A stretch of DNA of 48,777 bases, taken from contig JAGALZ010000052.1 of assembly GCA_017848055.1 (NCBI GenBank), positions 1 to 48,777 of the forward strand. The letters run 5' to 3'. This DNA comes from Oscillospiraceae bacterium (lineage in GTDB: Bacteria > Bacillota > Clostridia > Oscillospirales > Ruminococcaceae). Under the pieces are notes generated by a model. That model was not told the origin of the DNA and searched no databases. It saw nothing but the letters and a program-made list of their open reading frames with translations. The position numbers were made by a program, and so were the translations under genes. Positions 16,874 to 23,720 of this stretch are shown here, in pieces. Position 1 is the stretch's first letter. The number at the start of each line of letters is the position of its first letter.

Positions 16874-17665
16874 ATGATAGAAGTAAATTGTACGCTGAAA
16901 AATATTTTCGATTCTCACTGCCACTACGACGACCACGCTTTTGACGAAGACCGCCACGAGCTTCTCGGCTCGATGCTGGGGCAGAATGTTTCTTACATAG
17001 TTCACGCCTCGACCGACCACGAGTCTGCTCTTTTCGGCATCTCGCTTTCGGAAAAGTATCCTCACGCTTACACTTCTGTAGGCTGGCACCCCGAAAACCT
17101 TGACTCTCTCCCCTGCGACTACATCGAAAAGCTCGAGGAGCTAATTTCGGCAAACAAAAAAGTTGTTGCAATCGGTGAAATCGGTCTTGACTATCATTAC
17201 GAGGGCTACGACAGAGAAAAGCAGATTGAGGTGTTTTCCCGTCAGATAGAGCTTGCGATAAAGCACAGCCTTCCAATAATTGTTCACTCCCGTGAGGCGA
17301 CCGCTGACACAATGGAGATACTCAGAAAATACCGCCCTTCGGGTGTTGTTCACTGCTTCGGCGGGTCATTTGAGACCGCAAGGGAAGTAATCTCCTTAGG
17401 CATGTACATCGGCTTTACGGGTGTTCTGACCTTCAAGAATGCAAAGAAGGCGGTGTCTGCGCTTGAAGCTGTCCCTTCGGACAGACTTTTGCTTGAAACC
17501 GACTGCCCGTACATGGCGCCCGACGGATACCGTGGGAAACGTTGTGACAGCCGTATGATTTACAGAATTGCCGAGAAGGTAGCCTCTCTTCGCAACATAT
17601 CTGCGCAAGAGGTTATTGACACGACAAACGAAAATGCCTGTCGTCTGTTCGGAATACATCCGTAA
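16874..17665 (+). CDS. tatD: TatD-family metal-dependent DNase
   Basis: A 263-residue TIM-barrel hydrolase. Metal ligands of the family are visible: DSHCH (His15, His17), the Glu in AIGEIGLDY, His in IVHSRE, His in VVHCFGG, and the Asp in LLLETDCPY. TatD proteins degrade DNA ends and take part in repair or in fragment clearance; YcfH-type substrates may be broader. The ATG at 16874 follows GAAAGG; the frame is open upstream to 16748, but the promoter at 16814-16842 rules that out. It is a single gene with a terminator at 17711-17737. Confidence 0.92.
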   Translation: MIEVNCTLKNIFDSHCHYDDHAFDEDRHELLGSMLGQNVSYIVHASTDHESALFGISLSEKYPHAYTSVGWHPENLDSLPCDYIEKLEELISANKKVVAIGEIGLDYHYEGYDREKQIEVFSRQIELAIKHSLPIIVHSREATADTMEILRKYRPSGVVHCFGGSFETAREVISLGMYIGFTGVLTFKNAKKAVSALEAVPSDRLLLETDCPYMAPDGYRGKRCDSRMIYRIAEKVASLRNISAQEVIDTTNENACRLFGIHP

Positions 17666-17710
17666 ACTCACACTTGAATATTATAACACACTTCACACAT
17701 AATTTCAACA

Positions 17711-17737
17711 AAAAAGCCGACATTTTGTCGGCTTTTT
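17711..17737. terminator. Bidirectional terminator
   Basis: Perfect stem AAAAAGCCGACA/TGTCGGCTTTTT with a 3-nt loop. It ends tatD on the plus strand and the rlmB operon on the minus strand. Confidence 0.92.
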
Positions 17738-17764
17738 GCATTAATATTTTATCACGATATAAAT

Positions 17765-20260
17765 TTATACCTTCTTGAACTGCTGGACGAGCAATGTTAC
17801 TGCCAGACAAACGAGGTTATAGCAGATTGCTATCGAGGCTGTAAGCTGGCTGAGCGAGCCCATAAACAGCATTGCCAGAACGATAACCGCACCTAATATC
17901 GAGAAGGTCATCTGGATTGTCATACCGAGGATAGAAAGCATCTGGATGTTCTTGGTTCCGCAGATGAGCATTGCCATTGACGGGAAGTGTCCTGAGCACA
18001 TCATAGGTGACGATACTCTCGGAGTATATGCTCTTTCCTTCTCGTAATCCTGGTAGAATCTGAACGGCAGAAGCTTTATCTTGTCGGGGTTTACGTCGAA
18101 CATTTCAGAAAGATACTTGACTGTAATGAATGCGTCGGCGGTTCTTACTACGACTGTTATCTTTCTGTCTGTAAGCTCCTGGAACCATCTGCTTACTGTT
18201 ACGTTTGCGGATGCTCTTATAAAGAAGATTGCGGAAACAACACCTGAAATTGACAGATACATAGGAATGTTGCCCTTAGAATACTCTGCTTCCTTAGCCT
18301 TTGTAGGGAGTCCCTCGATTGAGTGGTTTTCCATAAGCTCACGGGAGCCGAAGAGCACTCTCTTGTTCTCAATCCAGCCTGAAAGTCCGAGGCCGTCCTC
18401 ATATATATAGCTCTCGACAGGGAAAAGCATTTCCGTCTTGCCTCTGAGCATCTTATAGAAGGTTGGCTTCATAACTCCGCCTGCCTGGCAAACGAGGCTT
18501 GCGGCGTAGAGGATACAGTCCTCGATGAGGGTTGAGGACATTGCCTTTAAGTTCACAAGGTCAACCATACCCTCAGGGAAAAGCTGTTCTGCGTCGATAA
18601 GAACAGAGTTTGTATCCGCATACTCGTCAACCGCTGAGTAGCCAAGCAACACTGCAGATGACTGGAGATACTTCTTTGAGGCTCTTGCGAGCGGGAGATT
18701 TACGATAAACATAATTGCAACGGATGCTGCCATTGATGCAACTGCACACATAGCACCGAGTGAAACCATAAGTCTTTCAGCGCCCGAGGTTGCAGTCTTA
18801 TCGAGTGCAAACGCTAAAACTGCGGCAATGACTGCGGCAATTGTGATAATCGGAGCAGCCTTTCTGCTGTAGTCGTCGGAGATATCGGCAGAATAGGAAT
18901 TTGCGAGGAAATCCTCTACAAACTCTGTTTTCTTTGTTGTTGCAAGCTCAGGGAAGTCATCGAGTGTTCCCTTTGTGAACTTGTATGCGATATCCTCGTC
19001 CTCGATTTTGGTGAAGGCATGCTTTTCAAATTCACCTGCAGCAAATCGGAAATTTCGCTCTGTGCGGTTAACTATAGTAAGCTTGCCAAGGGTATTGAAC
19101 AGCAGCCCTAGAATTGCTACTGCGGTGAAAACGTGGTAGTTTCCGGTCTGGATAGAATCTGTGCTGAAAAGGTTTATAATTCCCGACACAGTTGTGACTG
19201 TTATTCCTATTGCGGCAAGGCTGTCGCAATCGGCTGACAGTTTAAACAGCTTTTTGAGTCCTGAGAAGATAACCGTATAGGAAACAAACGCTGAGATGAT
19301 TCCTAAAATAGTAAGCGCAAACAAAAATGCCTCAGGGCTGTAGTCACGGCTGAAAACTGTGATAATCGGGAGCTTGAAGTCATTTGCAAGTGTCAGATAC
19401 ACTGCAAACAGCGATGTGAACAAGAGAACACAGAGTCTTATAACGATATTGCTCTTGAGCTGACCGATATCCGAGAGAACGTGCGATGCCTGCTCAAACG
19501 ACTCAAACTCATCAATCGGAAGCGGAGCTTTTTCTCTCTCCTTTACTTCTTCCTTGTTTTCGTCGCCGTCAATTTCGGCATTATCAAGAACAAAGTTCTT
19601 GACCTTCTTTTCTCTTCTCTTTTCAAGAATTGCCATCTTTTCCTCGTCGGTAGCGTCGGGGGCAATTTCGAGCTGTTCGGTCCTAGGGATTATCTTTCCC
19701 TCAAGTCCCATATCGATATCCTTCACGTTTGCACGGCTTACAGGTGGGATTGTACCCGTAACGGCAGGGTCGGAATGCTCCCTTTTCTTCTGCACGAGCT
19801 TTTCGATGACAGATGTATTGATTTTCTTTGAAGACTTTTTCTCCGAAGGCTTCGAGGTTTCGAATCTGATTTCGTCGAGGCTTTCGCTTTCGGAAGCATT
19901 CTCCTGCACAGCTTCCTTTTCTGCTGCGGCAGGCTCAGGCTTTTCTTCAGGGATAACTGCCTTGATTTCTCTTGTTTCCTCATAATCCGGCTTTACAGGC
20001 TCGCTCTGCGCCTCGCTTGCTATTCTTACCTGAACTGTATTTTCCTGCGCTCTTTTGCCGTCCTTCTTTGGTTCTGACGGCATAGCCTCATCAAGAATTA
20101 CTGCGGCAGGCTTTATTGGTGCAGGCTTCACGGGTTCAGGCTTTGGTGCTTGCGGCTTTTTTGTCAGAAAGCTGTCAAGGTCAAAGTCGTCTGTTTTTGA
20201 ATTTCTGGCTTTTGACGAATACTGCTCTAAGATATCGTCAACCGATAATTTATCTGACAC
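17765..20260 (-). CDS. P-type-ATPase-like membrane protein lacking all catalytic motifs
   Basis: An 831-residue protein. Residues 1-265 are charged, Pro/Glu/Lys-rich and probably disordered. Helical membrane segments lie at about 271-292, 311-335, 347-363, 376-392, 470-486 and 498-521, with a closing pair at about 775-800 and 804-825. The order of parts matches heavy-metal (P1B) P-type ATPases, but the key motifs are changed: NLP (521-523) where CPC is expected, DAEQL (556-560) in place of DKTGT, RTAD (706-709) in place of TGD, and no GDGxND near 750-770. The nucleotide-domain pattern GLGLSGWI...VLFGSRELM (623-643) is retained. This looks like a pseudoenzyme with a sensory or structural role. 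GTG start with AGGAGG 6 nt upstream; 43 nt behind rlmB. Confidence 0.7.
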   Translation of the reverse strand: MSDKLSVDDILEQYSSKARNSKTDDFDLDSFLTKKPQAPKPEPVKPAPIKPAAVILDEAMPSEPKKDGKRAQENTVQVRIASEAQSEPVKPDYEETREIKAVIPEEKPEPAAAEKEAVQENASESESLDEIRFETSKPSEKKSSKKINTSVIEKLVQKKREHSDPAVTGTIPPVSRANVKDIDMGLEGKIIPRTEQLEIAPDATDEEKMAILEKRREKKVKNFVLDNAEIDGDENKEEVKEREKAPLPIDEFESFEQASHVLSDIGQLKSNIVIRLCVLLFTSLFAVYLTLANDFKLPIITVFSRDYSPEAFLFALTILGIISAFVSYTVIFSGLKKLFKLSADCDSLAAIGITVTTVSGIINLFSTDSIQTGNYHVFTAVAILGLLFNTLGKLTIVNRTERNFRFAAGEFEKHAFTKIEDEDIAYKFTKGTLDDFPELATTKKTEFVEDFLANSYSADISDDYSRKAAPIITIAAVIAAVLAFALDKTATSGAERLMVSLGAMCAVASMAASVAIMFIVNLPLARASKKYLQSSAVLLGYSAVDEYADTNSVLIDAEQLFPEGMVDLVNLKAMSSTLIEDCILYAASLVCQAGGVMKPTFYKMLRGKTEMLFPVESYIYEDGLGLSGWIENKRVLFGSRELMENHSIEGLPTKAKEAEYSKGNIPMYLSISGVVSAIFFIRASANVTVSRWFQELTDRKITVVVRTADAFITVKYLSEMFDVNPDKIKLLPFRFYQDYEKERAYTPRVSSPMMCSGHFPSMAMLICGTKNIQMLSILGMTIQMTFSILGAVIVLAMLFMGSLSQLTASIAICYNLVCLAVTLLVQQFKKV

Positions 20261-20303
20261 TTTAATCCTCCTATCGTGATGTTTTGCTGTATATTGCTGT
20301 ATG

Positions 20304-21221
20304 TTACTTTATCTTAGCTTCTCTCTGACGCAGAATCTCATACATAAAAATTCCGCCTGCGACAGATGCATTAAGAGAAGTTATTTTGCCTCTCATAGGG
20401 AGTCTTAAAAGGAAGTCGCACTCTCTCATAATGAGCTTTCCCATACCGAAGCCCTCAGAGCCGATGACAAGTCCCATAGGGCCTGTAAGGTCAACACCTC
20501 TGTAGTCCTCGCCCGAGCCGTCTGTGCCGTAAATCCAGACACCGTTTTCCTTAAGCTCGGAAAGTGCCGAGGCAATATTTGCGACTCTTGCGACAGGAAG
20601 CCAGCTTGCGGCACCTGCTGATGTCTTATACACGGTATGATTGAGCGATGCGCTTCTTCTTTTCGGGATAATAACGCCGTGCGCTCCGACAGTTTCGGCT
20701 GTACGGATGATTGCGCCGAGATTATGCGGGTCTTCGACTTCGTCACAGATTATAATAAACGGGTCTTCGCCCTTATCCCTTGCAATTTTAAGGATATCGG
20801 CAACCGACACATACTCTGCACACGCACCCACTGCGATAATTCCCTGGTGGGAAGCACCGCCGCACATTGCAGCAAGCTTCTGCTCGTTTACCTCCTTGAC
20901 AAGGATACCCTTCTCCTTAGCAAGTCTTATGATATTTCCGATTGAACCGCCGGCTTCGGCATTCACAAACACCTTATCGAGCAGCACGCCCGACTTGATT
21001 GCCTCAGTAACCGGATTTCTGCCGACGATAAGCTGCTCCAAGCGCTCTTCTTCGGCATCTGCAAAGCTTTCTCTTTCGGGAGCCTTATACGGTCTTGGCT
21101 TTCTGTTTTCGGAAAAGCCTGCTCTCTTATTTTCACGGGAAAAGCTCTGTCCACGGCTTTTATCATTTCGTCCGCCTCTTTGGGTAGGACGATTTTTTCT
21201 TTCAAATTTTCCGTTATCCAT
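20304..21221 (-). CDS. rlmB: 23S rRNA 2'-O-methyltransferase, RlmB/TrmH (SpoU) family
   Basis: A 305-residue SPOUT-class methyltransferase using S-adenosylmethionine to modify a ribose in 23S rRNA (G2251 in the E. coli enzyme). A basic, low-complexity N-terminus of about 55 residues precedes the substrate-binding domain (IVGRNPVTEAI); the three SpoU motifs are DPHNLGAIIRTAE, GSEGFGM and LNASVAGGI. The ATG at 21221 with AGGA upstream is preferred; the ATG at 21239 has no ribosome binding site. It is the first gene of an operon with the P-type-ATPase-like protein and has a promoter at 21257-21285. An exact target nucleotide cannot be proven from sequence. Confidence 0.9.
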   Translation of the reverse strand: MDNGKFERKNRPTQRGGRNDKSRGQSFSRENKRAGFSENRKPRPYKAPERESFADAEEERLEQLIVGRNPVTEAIKSGVLLDKVFVNAEAGGSIGNIIRLAKEKGILVKEVNEQKLAAMCGGASHQGIIAVGACAEYVSVADILKIARDKGEDPFIIICDEVEDPHNLGAIIRTAETVGAHGVIIPKRRSASLNHTVYKTSAGAASWLPVARVANIASALSELKENGVWIYGTDGSGEDYRGVDLTGPMGLVIGSEGFGMGKLIMRECDFLLRLPMRGKITSLNASVAGGIFMYEILRQREAKIK

Positions 21222-21256
21222 AATTCCTGCCCTTTTCATTGCAAATAATTATAGTC

Positions 21257-21285
21257 ATTATATCACATTTTGCGTCACATTACAA
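21257..21285 (-). promoter_or_regulatory. rlmB operon promoter
   Basis: TTGTAA (21280-21285), 17-nt spacer, TATAAT (21257-21262) on the minus strand. Confidence 0.65.
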
Positions 21286-21317
21286 GTGCAAAAGTCGAAT
21301 TTTGCAGTTATTTACCG

Positions 21318-22127
21318 CTATACTTCCTTCGAGGCAAAGGTACGCATATAGTGGAAAAGGTACTGCTGGGCAATGCCTTCGATTCCCACGCAGCATTCGG
21401 GAAGTCCGTCGGGGTACCATTTCTCCATAACCCTTTTTATCCAAACATCGACAGGGAATGCCTCGGTGCGGTACATGCCGTACAAAAGTGCGCATTCTGC
21501 GACCTTCGGACCTACTCCCTTTATGGTCATAAGCTCTTTTCTCGCTTCGTCAATCGGTGCTGTACGCACCCTTTCAAGCGAAACCTCGCCGCTTATGATT
21601 TTCTGTGCGGCATCGACAAGGTATTTCGCTCTGAAGCCTGCTCTTAGGAATGACAAATCGTCGGGTGTGCATCTACTAAGCTCCAAAGGTGTCGGGAAAT
21701 GGGAAAAATGCTCTGTCAGCCTTGATATTATTCCCTTGATTCTGGGGATATTATTGTTCTGAGAAATTATAAACGAGCAAAGTGCTTCCCAGCTGTCCTG
21801 ACGCAGAAGACGGATTCCGCTTGCATATTCGCAGGCTTTTTTCATCGTGTCATCAGCGCTTATGCGTGATTTAATCTCGCTGTAGTCGGTATCAAGGTCA
21901 AGATATGGGCACCATACGCTCAGAAAGTCCTGCTCAGAGGTGTCTGCAAACAAAAACTGACCGTCAGATATTTTTGAAATCAGAAGGGGCTTGTCAAGGT
22001 ATGCGCCCTTGTATGTATTCTCATCTATCTTCTCCCAGCGGAAAGCCTGCCCGCAGTCGAGAGTTTCGTCAAGGTCAAAATCGGGAATTGTCGCTATAAT
22101 CCCTTTTTCTGAAACAGTATATTTCAT
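21318..22127 (-). CDS. ogg: OGG1-type 8-oxoguanine DNA glycosylase
   Basis: A 269-residue base-excision repair enzyme removing 8-oxoguanine and cutting the strand by beta-elimination. The N-terminal OGG domain carries CGQAFRWEK; the helix-hairpin-helix is LMTIKGVGPKVAECALLYG with the catalytic Lys at 208, and the catalytic Asp lies in FPVDVW at 227. The 19-residue spacing equals that of human OGG1 (K249/D268). The conserved QDSWEALCSFIISQNN block precedes it. The ATG at 22127 follows GAGGTGGA; an upstream extension of 10 residues lacks a site. The gene lies divergent from the DUF6062 gene, with only about 84 bp between. Confidence 0.92.
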   Translation of the reverse strand: MKYTVSEKGIIATIPDFDLDETLDCGQAFRWEKIDENTYKGAYLDKPLLISKISDGQFLFADTSEQDFLSVWCPYLDLDTDYSEIKSRISADDTMKKACEYASGIRLLRQDSWEALCSFIISQNNNIPRIKGIISRLTEHFSHFPTPLELSRCTPDDLSFLRAGFRAKYLVDAAQKIISGEVSLERVRTAPIDEARKELMTIKGVGPKVAECALLYGMYRTEAFPVDVWIKRVMEKWYPDGLPECCVGIEGIAQQYLFHYMRTFASKEV

Positions 22128-22150
22128 AATCCACCTCGTTGTATTAGTGC

Positions 22151-22180
22151 TTGACAAAATATTTACTATTACATTATACT
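22151..22180 (+). promoter_or_regulatory. Promoter of the DUF6062 gene
   Basis: TTGACA (22151-22156), 18-nt spacer, TATACT (22175-22180). Confidence 0.75.
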
Positions 22181-22211
22181 TATTTTATAAGAAATTTTCA
22201 AGGAGGATTTT

Positions 22212-22895
22212 ATGAGAGAAAGTATACTCACCATTCCTATAAATGAGATATTCGAGCCGAAAGAGGAATGCCCGATTTGCAGAATGAGGAATATGCTGGA
22301 GAGCCGCTGCGTAGAATATATCATGGGTGCGGCGATGATGGAGCCTGACGTGAGAATCGAAACAAACGAGCAGGGCTTTTGCTACACACATTTCACTCAG
22401 ATGAGAAACTGCAAGAACCGACTTTCGCTGGCTCTGATGCTTCACACACACCTGAAGAAGATTAACGTTGACACCTTCGAAAAGAAATCTCTCTTTGAGG
22501 GCAAGAATGCAAAACAGCGTAAAATCTCGCAGGTCAACAATTCCTGCTTTGTCTGCTCTAAAATTGACTGGGGCATGGAGCGCTTTATGGTGACATTCTT
22601 CGAGATGTTCCAGAAGGACAAGTCCTTCCGTGAGCTTTTCAAATCCCAGGAATATATCTGCCTTCCGCACTACGAGCTCCTGCTCTCGCTCTCCGACGAA
22701 AAGCTGGACAAGCCGACATCGAAGCAGTTCAAGGCACTCTGCGCAGACCTTGTGAAGAACTACATAGCCTCACTGTGCTCGGATGTCGGTCACTACTGCG
22801 ATATGTACGACTACCGCAACACCGGAAAGGATGCTGACTGGGGTAATTCGAAAGACAGTATCGAAAGAGCGATAAAGTTTCTGACAACAAGGTAA
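22212..22895 (+). CDS. DUF6062 protein with two cysteine/histidine zinc sites
   Basis: A 227-residue soluble protein that I place in DUF6062, a Firmicutes family of unknown function. Eight metal-ligand-like residues form two equal sets: CPIC (20-23) with CYTH (57-60), and CFVC (112-115) with CLPH (150-153). The spacing inside each set is almost the same (33-34 residues), suggesting an internal duplication with two zinc centres. The rest is helical and rich in Met, Lys and aromatic residues. The ATG has AAGGAGGA 5 nt upstream. Single gene with its own promoter; no clear terminator was found behind it. Confidence 0.75.
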   Translation: MRESILTIPINEIFEPKEECPICRMRNMLESRCVEYIMGAAMMEPDVRIETNEQGFCYTHFTQMRNCKNRLSLALMLHTHLKKINVDTFEKKSLFEGKNAKQRKISQVNNSCFVCSKIDWGMERFMVTFFEMFQKDKSFRELFKSQEYICLPHYELLLSLSDEKLDKPTSKQFKALCADLVKNYIASLCSDVGHYCDMYDYRNTGKDADWGNSKDSIERAIKFLTTR

Positions 22896-23673
22896 AATGT
22901 ATACACTTTGCATAAAAGTCTGAAATTTTGTACAAGCAAAACGCATCTTCCCTACCTTCGGGATTTTCAAAATGCCAGGTGTTAATTTCTATCCCCAGCG
23001 CTCAGGTTTCGTCAAAAATATGTCAAAACAAAATAATTATGACGCAAACCGCCTAGAATAAGCGTTATTTTCAGCCTGCACCAAATTGTAACTTTTGTTC
23101 ACAATTTATTCATACGAAATTATACCCGAAAACGCCCGAATTTTATACATTAACATTTTCGAAAGGCGATTTTTGTTGAAAGCGATTTTTTCAACAATGT
23201 TGAAAAAGGCTTTAAAATAGGGCATTTTTCCAAGTTACCAACAACGTTTTCCACATTTTTTACGGCACTTGCGCTACTTTTGAACATAGTTTTCAACACT
23301 TTTGTTGGCAAAAGACCGCTTTTTACATATTTTGGTATAAACTCACATTTACTTACAAAAGCCGTCGAAGTCATGAAAACGGTTGCAGAGTGTTTTAACA
23401 AATCATTTAGTTTTTGTGTCTTATTTGTGAACATTAAGCAAAGATATTATTAACCGCATCCGCTTATGGTTGCTAATTAACAATTCCCTCGCTTTGCGAA
23501 AACTGACCTGCAATTTGTGTGCGACTTAATATTTTTCGGAAGCGAAAAACGTTTTCAGAAGCGAAAATGTTTTTTGAACCGATATTTTGCATATTCATTG
23601 TTGTATACATTTTCACTTTCCGCACTCAACTATGAATTGCCCTCATTTTGTAATTATATTGTAACCACAACGC
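22896..23673. other. AT-rich region without a credible gene
   Basis: About 780 bases between the DUF6062 gene and the VWA gene's terminator. It contains a cluster of TTTTC(A/C)ACA words in both directions between 23173 and 23298, including a perfect TTTTTCAACA/TGTTGAAAAA palindrome (23187-23207), and GAAGCGAAAA repeats near 23539-23570. An open frame of 94 codons on the minus strand (23150-23434) has no ribosome binding site and looks spurious. No RNA gene was recognised. Confidence 0.55.
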
Positions 23674-23707
23674 AAAAATGCTCCCACTTTATAGAGGGAG
23701 CATTTTT
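23674..23707 (-). terminator. Terminator of the VWA protein gene
   Basis: Stem AAAAATGCTCCC/GGGAGCATTTTT with a 10-nt loop and a T-run on both strands, 13 nt after the stop at 23721. Confidence 0.9.
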
Positions 23708-23720
23708 ATATGGTGTTCTA

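Noticed and set aside
20641..21351. Plus-strand open frame of 236 codons opposite rlmB
   Set aside because: Fully antisense to a clear methyltransferase gene, with no ribosome binding site and no recognisable domain.
23150..23434. Minus-strand open frame of 94 codons in the AT-rich gap
   Set aside because: No ribosome binding site or promoter, low-complexity Lys/Ser/Val composition, and it overlaps the TTTTCMACA repeat cluster.
22896..23673. Replication origin
   Set aside because: DnaA-box-like words occur, but no dnaA, dnaN, rpmH or gyr genes are near.
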